Assembly: GCA_963853835.1 (NCBI GenBank)
Contig: OY970820.1
Span: forward strand, 29,846,873-29,910,872
Source: Calendula officinalis
Lineage: Eukaryota; Streptophyta; Magnoliopsida; Asterales; Asteraceae
Length of the DNA: 64,000 nucleotides
Direction of reading: 5' to 3'
Each line of letters starts with the position of its first letter. Position 1 is the first letter of the stretch. The notes under the pieces were generated by a model. It was given only the letters and a program-made list of their open reading frames with translations, searched no databases and had not been told where the DNA came from. Positions 39,406 to 51,064 of this stretch are shown here, in pieces. Position numbers and translations under genes: made by a program.

Positions 39406-42084
39406 TGTAACATCCCGAGACCCGGCCTAGTATTTTATTACTTTCGGTAAATAATATTTTGGTGTTTATTATTTTATTTGAATTAGTTATATTTTTAATC
39501 ATGGGGTTAAAATTAGCAAATACTGAGATATCAAAATATTTAAATGATTTTTATATATTTGGGTTCACTTTTGAACCAAGGTTCCAAAAATATCTTCGTT
39601 GTTAAAAATTAGAGTTAGTTAGGTTTAAATAAATTAACTGCGAATTGAATAGTCAGTATAATACACTGTACTTAAATGAAATTAGTCCCTCCCTAGCTGG
39701 ATACGTGTCTGTGTGTGGTGTGTTATAAGATTTAGTCACCATTTCCTTGTCTCTCTCTCTTGTTCGTTCCATGCACCCCTAAAAAGAAAAATTGCAAGTT
39801 CTTGATTTTCTTCTTTTAATTAGTTCAAGATCCTCAAATTCTTAACTGCAAATCTCGTTTTTGGTTCTAAGATTAAAGGTATGTGATCTTCCCTTGTTCC
39901 TAATCTTGAAGTTTTTGAGTATGGATGAACTAGGGTTTTGTGTTAATGAGTTTTTATGGAGTTCTTGATGAATCATGCTTAGAATTCAAAATTGATGAAT
40001 GATTTAGTGTTTATTTGATTTCTTGCAAGTATTATATGAATTGTTATTAGTTATAGTCCACTTGGTGAAGCTTCCATAAAAGCTCCATCAATGGGGTCTT
40101 GGAAGAAGATGGAGTTTTTCCCCAAATTGATGAAATGTGTATTTTGGTGTTCTTGAAGTGTTGTTAAGTTATATAATCATGTTAGGAGTGATAATTGTTG
40201 TATAGGTTTGATTGTAACTTGAATTGTTGAAATTGTCATGAATTAACAAGTTTGGATGAGTTTTTGGTCTAAATCCCGTAGCTAAAGAAAAATGGCAGAT
40301 TTTGACCATTTTGCAAAAATCATATAAAATCAACCGTAACTCCGTTTTGAACATGCGACCATTCGAATCGAAGGTCTAAGAGTCTACTTTATTTATATCA
40401 TAATTTCATGAAATAGTAAGGTCAGAAAAGTACTCAGAATTCTGAGTTAGTAACAGTTGGTCGAATGTGTCTTTTTGGGTTAAACTTGTATTGATAATTT
40501 TGAGTGTTCCAAAGTATAACTAGTTAACATGAAATTTGTTATAATATGGTAATTGTATACTTGATGAAATGATAATTATGTGTATGTAAATATGAGAAGT
40601 TAATAAAATGGTTTTGACCCGTTTTCTAGAATAACTAGTTAAATTTATGGATTGTTAACTTTGGTCAAATCTGCAAGTTGACTTTAGTCTTGGATAATTA
40701 GTAAACTTTAATTATCAATTACATAGCATAAATGTATTAGTTGTGTGATTGTAAGTTTGATTATGTTAATTTCGAGTCTTGACCCGTTTGGTTGTCAGAA
40801 TGTGCAAATTGACCTAAATAAGGTCAAAGTTGGTTAAGCTTGCATTGGTATGCAAGTAGTATGTAACTTACTCAAATTGGTATTAATTAGGTTTCTTGAA
40901 AATATGGAATTGGTAAATAGCAAGTTTGAGTTGATTATGTGTTTTGACCCGTTTGGGCCTAATGTGTGCAAGTTGATTAAAGTGCTTTATGAATTGTTTA
41001 GAATTAACTTGATGGAATTCTAGATATTGTAAGTAATATGTGTTGAAATGCAAGTGTTAAGTTGTCATTTGGTTGTCACAAATAATGGTGTTTGGCTTAT
41101 AGCACACTTGTTGTAAAATTAGTGATTTCGGGTAACTAATTCGGCATTCATTTTATACAGGAAAGGGGAAACAAACTCAGTAACATAAGATCACTGAGTT
41201 TCAGTCAAGTTGCGGTGCTAAGGTGAGTAGATCTGGCCTACAACTTGTATTTAGTATGTTGGTATAGTTGGTGTTGCACTTGAAATGGAAAAATGCAGGA
41301 TTTTGGCTGTCTGTAGTAGATCGCGACGCGAACCTCGGGTTCGCGACGCGAAGTTGGTTCTGGCTCGAACAGAAAACCGAAATAGCGTTCGAGAAAAAGA
41401 TAGCGTCGGGAGTTCGCGACGCGATCTTTAGTTCGCGACGCGAACTTTGCCTGGTGCAGAATTTGTTGTGATTTCTTGGTTTACTTCTTGATGCCTAGTG
41501 GTTGGTGATAATTAGGAGTAAGTGGTATGCGCACATACATTCTGATTAGAGGACGGCCTGCTGGATAGGGGCTGGGCATCGTTAGTTATTGGCATAGTAT
41601 TAAGACTTCTTTTGCATTCGTTGTATAAGAAGACTTAATACTATGTCAAGTAGCTTAGGGCTTCCGAAAAACCTTGTGGTAAAAGGGTTATGGTTCGGCA
41701 GAACCGCCGGTCTTCTAGGTTACTTGATCTAATTTGTGGAAGTAGTGGTTACCATTTGGTGGGTTATGTAGTTTATTACATTTTGATCTATCTCACTTAG
41801 CTTTATGCTAATCCTCATTTGTTGACTATTTCAGGTGGTTAGGCTTGGAAGTAGTAGCTTGCTTTTGGGAAGTTTGACCTTGTTGTGTTTTTGTAAACGG
41901 GTTGAGCCAAGGTTTTAACGTGACACCGTTTTGTAATTATATTTAGCTAAGGTGTTGTAATAACTTTTAATTTGTGTCTTTTGAAATTACTAGTAATTAG
42001 TAGATGATATTTTAAACGCTTCCGCATATGGTTTTCAAAAAAAAAATAAAATAAAATAAAACGGTCCGTTTTTGCGGTGTTACA
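39406..42084 (+). mobile_element. Solo LTR, Tekay-like chromovirus type
   Basis: 2679 bp from TGTAACATCCCG to GCGGTGTTACA with no internal genes. It lies exactly between the two halves of the Athila RNase H. Flanks are TGTTC on the left and TGTC on the right, a target duplication that has lost one base. TGTAAC...GTTACA termini and the size match the LTR at 61336-63985. It contains four TCGCGACGCG motifs (41320-41445), the clearest being GTTCGCGACGCGAAC at 41431-41445. Confidence 0.85.
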
Positions 42085-43699
42085 TGTCGCTTTTGACAAA
42101 TTTCGACCCTACCTTGTGTTGTCAAAAACCATTGTATACACCGATCATTCCGCATTGAAACATCTCTTTGCTAAGCAAGACGTCAAACCTCGACTCATAC
42201 GTTGGATTCTCCTCTTGCAAGAATTCGACATTGAGATCAAGGATAAGAAAGGGGCGGAAAACCTTGCAGCCGATCATTTATCCCGCCTCAAAAATCCATA
42301 TTTGGAGGAATGTGATGAAAATGGGATAAATGACAAATTTCCCGATGAATTCCTTGAAGTAGTCAATGCTTTACAAGTGTCTGATGACCCGTGGTTCGCC
42401 AACATGGCAAATTATTTGGCGGCGGGTATCCTTGTAAAGGGTTTGACTCATCAACAAAAAGGGAAATTTTTCTCAGATCTCAAGTACTATTATTGGGAGA
42501 ATCCTTACTTATTCCGGGTCGGGCCTAATTTTGTTCATAAACGATGTGTGTACGGTGAGGAAGCTTATGTTATTCTCAACGAATGTCATAAGGGACCCAC
42601 CGAGGGCCACTTCGGACCTAACCTTACCGCCCGGAAAGTATTAGATGCGGGATTTTATTGGCCAACAATTTTTAAAGACTCATTTAAATTGGTCAAGGCT
42701 TGTGATGCTTGCCAAAGAACGGGTAGCATCTCCAAACGAGACGAAATGCCTCAACATAGCATTCAAGTTTGTGAGGTGTTCGATGTTTGGGGCATTGATT
42801 TCATGGGCCCATTCCCGAGCTCCTATGGTAATAACTACATTCTTGTAGCCGTCGACTACGTCTCAAAATGGGCCGAGGCAAAAGCATTACCAACAAATGA
42901 TGCCCGGGTTGTAGTCAAATTCGTTCAAGCTCTCTTTTGTAGGTTCGGTTGTCCTCGTGCTATCATTAGTGATCGGGGCACTCATGTTGCCAATCACTTA
43001 ATGGAGAAAACTTTGCAAAGATACGGTGTCCATCACCGTTTTTCAACTTCTTATCATCCACAAACAAGTGGACAAGTTGAAAACACTAACCGAGCACTTA
43101 AGAGGATCCTTGAGAAAACCATTGATAGAAATCCAAAAATTTGGTCTCAAAAGTTGGATGATGCTCTTTGGGCATTCTGAACCGCAATTAAAACGCCTAC
43201 CAGTTACACCCCGTACCGTATGGTTTACGCGAAAGCATGTCACATTCCGATCGAAATTGAACACAAAGCCTTTTGGGCTCTTCAAGAATGTAACATGGAT
43301 GTAACCATAGCGGGTAACAACCGAAAATTCCAATTAAATGTTCTTACCGAAGAAAGATCTCATGCCTACGAGAATTCTCGAATTTACAAAGAAAATACGA
43401 AACGTTGGCATGACAACAAATTGAAAACCTTCAAATGTTTCAAATCGGGAGATAAAGTCCTAATTTATCAATCTCGTTATAAGTTTTCTCCCGTAAAACT
43501 GAAATCCAAATGGGCCGGTCATTATACCATTGTCCAACAAAAACCATCCGGGTATGTGGAGCTCATTTGTGATAGTGGCCGTTTTAGCATAAATGGTCAC
43601 CGTTTGAAACTTTATCATGTGGGAAACGGTAATTTTGAGAAGGAGAAGTTGGAAGAAGAGGAGGTGATTCATTTCATCTCGGTTGGTGCTCGTAAGTGA
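42085..43699 (+). pseudogene. Gypsy RNase H end and integrase
   Basis: Resumes as FDKFRPYL, TIVYTDHSALKHLFAKQDVK, DLE-type RLIRWILLLQEFDIEI, AADHLSRL (RNase H), then integrase zinc finger with H..H and CDACQRTG, and core residues D in GIDFMGPF, D in ISDRGTHV, and E in GQVENTNR. One TGA at 43178-43180, likely a decayed Arg codon, breaks the frame; it continues in the same frame to 43699 with the C-terminal KWAGHYTI...GYVEL region. Integrase otherwise looks complete. Confidence 0.9.
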
Positions 43700-44251
43700 G
43701 AAGAGAGTTGCATCGAGTCGAGCTTTAGACTCAATAATCTTTGAAGTGCTTCTCGGGAGGCAACCCGTGTGTATTGTGGTTTATTCCCTTTCCGTTATGT
43801 ATTTTTTTTATTTTAGTCGTTAGTGTAATATTTCTGCTCGATTAAGTCATTTGGTGAGTATCTTTTGGTAATTTCTGCCTGCATTTAAAAAATCCGTAAG
43901 TGTGGAATTGGGGGAAGTTCACGCCGTGAACTTTTCTCCCGATCGGGAAGTGCGACCAGAGATTTGGGCACTTGGTCGTGAAGAGTTAATGATCAGGTCA
44001 CGTTTGAGTTCACGATTCGGATCCGGGTCGACACGTTTTGACCCATTCGGATCGGGAAAGTTCCCGATCGGGAACTAGATGGCGGCGCGAACTCTGCTTA
44101 GTATAAATCCATCGTTTCTCTTCCAGTATTTCACAATCGTTAACCCTAGCCCCATATCGTGAACGGCAGTGCAGCTAACCCCCCTATTCCACCCGATTTC
44201 TCCCTTTTTCTTGCTTAAATCCTCCGATTTCTTCATCATATCTTCATCTCC
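43700..44251 (+). other. Athila spacer after pol with GC-rich palindromes
   Basis: Non-coding. Contains perfect palindromes GTTCACGCCGTGAAC (43917-43931) and GTTCCCGATCGGGAAC (44060-44075) plus imperfect ones. Such a spacer may hold a promoter for the downstream ORF; that is inference. Confidence 0.6.
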
Positions 44252-46477
44252 ATGGGTCCAAGGGTTAGTTCTTCTACTTTTCTCATAGATTCGTCTAGTA
44301 TTTCGGTATTAGGTCCGAAATTTTGAAATGTTCTTGAACTTTTTGAGTTAAATCTTAGTTCTTTGTGCTTAATGGTTGATTTGTAGTTGAACCCTAGTTG
44401 AAATTTACAATCTTTGTGCTTAGTTAGTCAAAACCTCTTAAGTTTAGTAGATTTCTAGACCTACATTGTATGAAATTGGGAAATTGTGGACAAATGGGGG
44501 CAAATCTCGAATTTTTGCAAGTGTTTAAGTTGGATTTAAGTTGTTAAACTAGTTATCATACTTAAATTTTCAATATTTTAGATGACTAGTTTAACAACAC
44601 GGGTTGGATAAAATTGGACACCAAATGTCAAGTCTTTTGTTCAAAGTTATGTCAAAAATATTAACAAAGACACTATTTTTACAATGTTAATATGTTTATA
44701 ACACTTAGTTTTTAAATCAAATTGAAATAAAAATTTAATTAACAATGTCAAATCTTTAATTTTATTTTCAATTTTCTTATTTTTAAAACTAAGTGTGGGA
44801 AGGGGTAACGTCGTTTACATTTCATGTTATTCATAATTGGGCATCCTTCCATTATTTTATATTTACATTTTTAACATTGTGATGATTGTCTTTGATGTAG
44901 AAACAACAAAAGACCGCTGCTTCTTCATCGGCCGGTGGCCGCGGGCGCGGACGTGCCCGTGCACCTTCACCAGTACCAGAGCCCGCACCGGGGCCCGCAC
45001 TCCTAGCTGATGGGTTCCCGGCCATACTTAAAGTTAATAGGGAACACGTGTTCTTAAACTTTGAGAATGCACCTCGAGAAGGTCTTGCACAGGATTGTGA
45101 GAATAGGAAAAATAAAATCTCACACAAAAAAGTAGCAGTGGGAAGGTGTCCAGATTTGGAATTGTTAGATGATGTAAGTCGAAGAGCAGAAACTGAAAGT
45201 TACCTGGTTCGTTATCATAGGGATCACGACGGCGATGTACGTTTTATATGTCGGGCGTGGGAGAGAGCTCTCCTCATTAATGAACCAGCTTATGATGAGC
45301 TCCTCTTCAAATTTTACTCTACTATAAAATTTGAACCCCGTGTAGCCATGAAGGATCCTCGCGCTCTTTCCATCCAATACCGAGTGGCTAACCAATGGGT
45401 CTATTGTAACCTCATTCAATTTGCTATCAACTTAGGTATTTATACCCAAGAAGAAACCACATCCGGAAACTTTAATCATTATATGAAGTGGTGTGCGACC
45501 AATGAGGTTAAAAATGTTGATGAATATTGGCGTCAAATTGGGGTTGGTGATTACCGAATGGCTCATACAGAGTGAAGCATTAGAAGCGGCACCCATCGGT
45601 ATCTTCATCGAATGATTTCATACACTATCCGCCACCGAAACCAAGGTCCCGAAAAGGTTTTACAAATACGATATGTGGTTGCTCCACCAACTTATAGACA
45701 AGAATGCGAGAACGAATATTCCGTTCGTAATCGCAAAATTTTTGAGCACACAAGGAAAGGGGCTAAAGGGGAATAGTCCGATGGGGGCCGGTCATTATGT
45801 CACTCGTTTGGCTCGAGCCGCAATTGCCATTCCTCAAAGAGTTTGGGATAGCATGACATATCGACCTATGGGTCAATGGACGAGACATTGTTGTCGGGTA
45901 TGCAAGTCATTGTTAAATTTGCGGGTGATTATGTTTGGATTGAACATCCCGGTTTGGAAGATCCGGCAAGTGGTAGCGATGGTGATGATGATGATGAGGA
46001 TGATGATTTGAACATGGAGGACGCGCCGGGTAACGAAGTTCCCATAACGGGTCAAGACTTTGGTCAACCGGGACCAATGGTCCCCCAATTCGGCCATTCA
46101 GGCGCCTCGGGATCCGGGTCGGGTCCATCCTCATTCGATCCTTATTTTTCGTATAATCAAATGGTCGAGAGGATGGATGCAATGCAAGTTGACGTGTCCT
46201 ATGTCCGATCATCCAACGACCATTTGCAATCAAATGTCCAAAATCATATGCAAAGGTCGTACTACAATCAGATCGGGCCGGGCAACAAGTGAATTGGCAA
46301 ACCGATGTTGCCAATTATAATCTATATCCCGATCAATTTCCCCGACCACCACCTTTTGATCATTCCAACATACCCATATGGGCACTGAGCTTTCCCGCAC
46401 CACCAAACTACCCAGATTACGATGCTTGGTACCAAGACTCCAATACTTGGTACCATCCTTACCCACCACCGCAATGA
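44252..46477 (+). pseudogene. Athila-type extra ORF after pol (ATHILA ORF-1-like), spliced
   Basis: A tiny first exon MGPR (44252-44263) has a GTTAGT donor at 44264; an acceptor TAG at 44898-44900 joins it in frame to KQQKTAASSSAGGRGRGRAR. The body (REHVFLNFENAPREG, YDELLFKFYSTIKFEP, RVANQWVYCNLIQFAINLGIY) resembles the ATHILA ORF-1 family. A stop at 45573 and later frame changes break it; the rest is found in other frames (MWLLHQLIDKNARTNIPFVI; DDDDEDDDLN; final PPPQ). These proteins occupy the place of an envelope gene but whether they are envelopes is unknown. A 637-nt intron here is unusual and suggests a separate spliced transcript. Confidence 0.7.
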
Positions 46478-47748
46478 AGGCAGCAGAAATAAAAATAAAT
46501 AAATAAATAATAAAAAATTTAAAAAAATGGCGTTTTCTGTTTTTGTTTTTCTTTTCTGTTTTTAGGTGTTCGTCGTGATTTATGTTTGTTGCGGGATCTT
46601 GTAAACTGCTCCGGAATTCAAAACTTCACCGAGAATGAACACAACACATCCTCGGGTCGTATTCTTTCTTATGACTTCGATTTCCTAAATTTTGTCAAGT
46701 TTATTGCATTGGGGATAATGCAAACACTTAAGTGTGGGAAGGGGGTGTATATAAAAACAAATCCACCATATAAAATTTGTGAAATCTTCGAAAATAATCA
46801 TCTAAGTAAGAAAACCGATTTAATGGTTAAATTTTTTTTATGACACATCTCGATGCTTTTGAAAACAATTTTGGGAGACAAAGTTTAATTTAAATGATAA
46901 AATTTTAACTAGCTTTTATGTTTTAATATTTGTGGCTTTTCATAGATTTAAGAATTTTAGCTCTTTAATTATGGTAATTTTAACATAGAAAATTGGAAAT
47001 GCCTTGCACAATATATAAGAATCATCTTTAAGAGAATTAAGGTTAGTATTACTAGCTCCCAATGACATTAGGTTAAGATAAGGGCCTTTAGTTTATGGTG
47101 CACATCATTGTGAATAATAAACAAAGATATAAAAAGTTACTAAATAAATATTTAGGGAGAACACACAACCGGCCTTATGTTCCCGACAAGTAAGCCCGCG
47201 GGGTCCTTTAAACCTAGCATTCTAAGGTCATCTGATCTGGACATGTTGGCGGAAAGTCGTTACGCGGGTGCATTCGAAAGCTGAGGTTCTTCTTGCCAAA
47301 CAAATAAATAAATAAATAATAATAAATAAAAAAAAAGAAATAAAGAAAGTAAGAAAGAAAGAAATAAAATAAGTAAAAATAAATAAGCTTGAATAAAGCA
47401 TACATGAATAAAGCGTTTACGCTACCCAATGATATTTAAACTAATTTTTCTTAATATAACCCTACTAATTGAGTGGTTTTCATAAAGATGATATTTGTAG
47501 ATTATGCAAGAATGAAGAAATTCTAAATTAAAATTAGTATAATTAAGGTAGCCAAAAATTAATAGGTTTATGAAAAGTTAACTAGTATGGTACACAAAAT
47601 TGGATATAAAATCTAGGTGAAATTTTATTTGCTAAATTAAACTAAATTCTGAAATTGTCATTGATTGTGATTGAGATGTTTGTCATATGCATTGGATTGG
47701 TGTCTTACTAACAAATTTTTCAGGATGATTTGCTTGAGGACAAGCAAA
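46478..47748 (+). other. Athila 3' untranslated region
   Basis: AT-rich, with AATAAATAAATAAT simple repeats near 46490 and 47300 and no supported gene. Confidence 0.65.
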
Positions 47749-47766
47749 GTTTAAGTGTGGGGATTT
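47749..47766 (+). other. Polypurine tract of the Athila-like element
   Basis: AGTTTAAGTGTGGGGATT directly before the 3' LTR; AGTGTGGGG is usual in Athila and Tat elements. Confidence 0.75.
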
Positions 47767-49100
47767 TGATATTGACGTTTTTAGACACGTTCAAACCCGT
47801 CAATATCGTCTATTTTGAGTACGTTTTAGAAGCAAATACATGTGATATTACTCAATTATGAGTTTATTTTACATCTCAGGTGATATAGCGAAAGAGGTGT
47901 CAAAAACGGGCCAAAAGATAAAGAAAAATACAAGATTTCAAGCCGGAAATAGTTCACGATCGTGAATTATTCACGATCAGTCACCAAAATCTCTGAAGTG
48001 TCTTCACGATCGCCAACAAGAGTTACCGATCGGGAGTTCTTGGAAAATCAAAGTTCGCGTCGTGAACTTTGTTCGCGATCGGTAACTTTGCGTGCGAAAA
48101 CATGTTAAATGGCAGATCAAGACCAAGAATTCAGTTATCTTTTGGACGTGTGCGTTTTTGGGCAGTTGAAGGACGAAATTGGGAGCATTTCTTCAAGGTT
48201 TTCTTCAACAAAACAAGCAATTACTGATTTCTTATCATTTTGGAACAATTTCATGGTTGTATTTCTATCTTTGAATTCTTGTTTGTCGATTTCTAGCATG
48301 TCTATGTGCTAGTAATCTTTATATTCATTATGTTTGGATGATTCTAGGATTAAGCATGGTTAATTTTTAGGGTTTTGTTTATGTTCAAAACAACTGTTGA
48401 TGTTTAATTACTCTTTTGGTTTAATTTATGAATTTTTGTTTCTTTATCGTTGGTAATTGATTTAATTAGGTATTGACAACATTTGGTTCAATTGATTACT
48501 TCCCCAACTTTTCATTTTGACCTAGTTGGTAATTCACTAAAAATAGGGATTAGAGACAAGATTCCAATAAGCTAGATTAAAACAAGAAGTTCAACCCTAG
48601 TAATGAAAATTCTAGGTTAGAAGTCTTAGGTAATTCAAGGCGGTAATTTCAACAAGTAGAAGTGTGATTAGTTATAACTTTTGAGAGAAGAAATTCCTAT
48701 TAGTTGTAATTAGTTTATTAAATGGGATTGAGAGAAATCTAATACCGTGACTTCTAGAACATTAAACTAACCGGTGCTTAATAACCATGCTTAGAACTAG
48801 ATGAATCCACACATAGTGAATATCCTTTAAATCTCATTTCAAACGTTCAAATTTGCGTTCCTTGTCATTTCGAATATTAATTACATTTCATATAAATCAA
48901 AACATGATCAAAACTCTTTTCTTGATTAATTCTTTAACTTGTTTTAACTGGATTACATAAACTGTTCCCTGTGGATTCGATAATCCGAAATACTTACCTA
49001 GCCTATATTACCCACGATTAGGTATACTTGCCTATGAATGTGGTAGTCTAGAGTAGTGGTATTTAGGAGCTTAAATTTTATAACTAGATCAAACACATCA
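47767..49100 (+). repeat. 3' LTR of the Athila-like element
   Basis: 1334 bp starting TGATATTGACG and ending ACACATCA, about 2% different from the 5' LTR, with a short deletion in the palindrome region. Confidence 0.9.
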
Positions 49101-49363
49101 TTCGGACAAATCCAAACTATCCAAATAGTAATTTGGTTCGGATCGGTTTGGATTTAAATTAGTTTGGACGGTTCGGTTTGAATATTTAAAATCCAAAATC
49201 CATTTGGATTCACCTATTTGGTTCGGATAAATCCAAATTATCCAAATGAACACCCCTACCCAGGTGTCATAGTAATGAGTATTGAAGATAGCCACAAAGG
49301 TGTACCAGGGTTATCTCAACTTGACCCAATGTTAGTGATTTTTCTACTTTGTAATTAAATATT

Positions 49364-49829
49364 TGTCAGGATCGAATAACAATCAAGTTATTAGAAACTC
49401 AGATCTACTAACACAAGAAGTTACAGCGGATTAACACTTATGTTATTAGTTTAAGAACAATGTAAACTGCAATTGAATAAGAATAAAACGAAGAACACAG
49501 TTTATCACAAAAACCTTCAATGTATTAATTCGTTCGATCAATACACGTATGTTTACAATTCATAAGGAACTATATATAATAGTCCTTGAAGCCTAAATTA
49601 TTAACCTAGTTATTCTAGGAATCGATTACAATTGAATTACATAAAGATTTACATTCCGTAACTAACTCTACTAGAATCTCGGACTTGATCTGTTCTAGAT
49701 ATGCTCATCAGTAGTAAATCAGATCATCAGTAGTATTTGCCTTTAGCAGTAGTAACTTCGAGATCAGTAGTAACTTGCATTCTTCAGTAGTAATTCAATT
49801 TTCAATAGTACATCATTTATGTTCCAACA
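49364..49829 (-). repeat. 3' LTR of Copia-3
   Basis: 466 bp. On the plus strand it starts TGTCAGGATCG and ends GTTCCAACA. It contains five CAGTAGTA motifs. Confidence 0.92.
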
Positions 49830-49842
49830 ATCTCCCCCTAAA
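49830..49842 (-). other. Polypurine tract of Copia-3
   Basis: Plus-strand ATCTCCCCCTAAA, read on the minus strand as a purine tract next to the LTR. Confidence 0.85.
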
Positions 49843-49934
49843 CTTATTAATTCACTTTGAATTAATCAAGTTTCTTCTTCTTCTTTCTTCCTTTGCTCTT
49901 CTAAAGCAGCTCGTTTCTCAAGTGTTCTTTGATT

Positions 49935-51003
49935 TTACCTCTTCCTTTGAGCTATAATATACTTGCTGTTTCTTTTGATAAAATAGTTAAGTTTTTCTCG
50001 AAACATTATCTCATCATAAGGTTTCATCATTGTGTTTGTGAATATCTGATACATTGTTTCTTCAGAGTGTGGATATTCTTTCTCATATAAGTACAGTTCA
50101 CACTTTTTGCTTGATCTTTCATAGAAGTACATATTTAGTGTGGGTAACACATTCCAGGCATACACATTTTCTGTGTTTGAGAATATTTCTGGATAAAATG
50201 CAGCATCAATCATTTTGGTTAAGTATCCAGCTCCATAGTTCTTCCATTTCTTTTTATCCATTCTAGGTTTTCCAATAATCAGTACTTTGATTATATCACT
50301 TCTTGAACAAGATCTGACCATTGGCTTCCATCCAGTAAATCTCTGGACTTGTCTGTCTTCCCTTATAACTTCTATCACATTATTATTAATGACTCTCCAA
50401 TTGATGATTGGATTGTCTTCAATAGGAGCAACAGGAACTTCAAGAACAGGAATAATTTGTTCTGTTTGTTTTGATTTCTTGTTGATTTTCTGTTCCTGTG
50501 GAAGAGCCTTTCTTTTCTTTGATTGGGGTTTAGAAGTTTCACCAGGAGTTGGTGTTCCAGATTGAATGATTGTTGGATCTATTGCAATTAAAACCTTCTG
50601 CTTCTAATTCAGCTAATTCTTTCTTCTTGGCATTACAATATTTATCTACTATTGTAATCATTTTCATTCTGCCAAAAGATTTTGCACTATGCCCCTTTGA
50701 CTTCAGAAAATCAATCATATTCTTTTTATGTTCAAATATGTCATCTGGTAGTTCACCTTTTACTCTTCTACATTCAGCTACCAGTTCTTCAAGACAATTT
50801 AAGTGTTCTTCTTCAATTTTTCTATGTCTTTTAAATTCAGCTTTTTGATCTTCCACCAGAACTCCTTTTATTTGTGGAATAGGTACTTCAGCTTCTTGAT
50901 TTTCTTGATTTTTCAATCTTTCTTTTTCAGCCTTTTTCTTGTCTTCAAGAGCTTGAGTAATAGCCACTTTCTTTAAGTGCCTCATATGGTTCACTTTCCA
51001 CAT
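49935..51003 (-). pseudogene. C-terminal pieces of the Copia-3 env-like region
   Basis: Two frames, 50539-51003 (154 codons, Lys/Glu-rich coiled coil, AEKERLKNQENQEAEVP) and 49935-50378 (147 codons, Tyr/Lys-rich, GYLTKMIDAAFYPEIF). They are separated by stops and frame changes and continue the env-like region upstream of the 3' LTR. The second piece resembles the C-terminal block of other Sirevirus 3' ORFs in character; no exact family is named. Confidence 0.55.
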
Positions 51004-51064
51004 GGTTCATTTTGTTTACCATGTGATGACCTAAAGCTCTGTTGGGATAATCATCATCATAAAT

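Larger units (their letters stand above)
32662..49100 (+). mobile_element. Athila-like Ty3/Gypsy retrotransposon, degraded, with nested insertions
   Basis: 1.35-kb LTRs at both ends, a GCCGCTGCCGGGGA-type (tRNA-Asp) primer site, gag, protease, reverse transcriptase, RNase H, integrase, and an Athila-type extra ORF after pol, then the polypurine tract. The LTRs differ at about 2% of sites plus small indels. The flanking 5 bp are TTCGT and TTCGG, a near-perfect target duplication. Plastid DNA (about 36199-37413) and a solo LTR (39406-42084) interrupt pol. Many stops and frameshifts; not autonomous. Confidence 0.92.
32244..49258. mobile_element. hAT MITE containing a nested Athila-like element
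   Basis: The ends AAGGGGTGTTCA and TGAACACCCCTA are inverted (one mismatch at the first base) and flanked by the 8-bp duplication CCCAGGTG (32236-32243 and 49259-49266). Without the inserted retroelement the MITE is about 570 bp of TTTGGAT/ATCCAAA-rich DNA. A second, partial copy is at 60178-60320. Confidence 0.88.
32211..49330 (+). pseudogene. Limit dextrinase relic, C-terminal exon interrupted by a hAT MITE
   Basis: The exon reads up to TTTCCCAGGTG at 32243 and resumes after a duplicated CCCAGGTG at 49259-49266 with PGVIVMSIEDSHKGVPGLSQ and LDP, a strongly conserved C-terminal block of plant limit dextrinases. A donor GTTAGT lies at 49331. A TAG stop lies in frame near 32219. Confidence 0.82.

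Noticed and set aside
45913..46314. 133-codon minus-strand ORF with His-rich run
   Set aside because: Antisense shadow of the Asp-rich segment of the Athila extra ORF.
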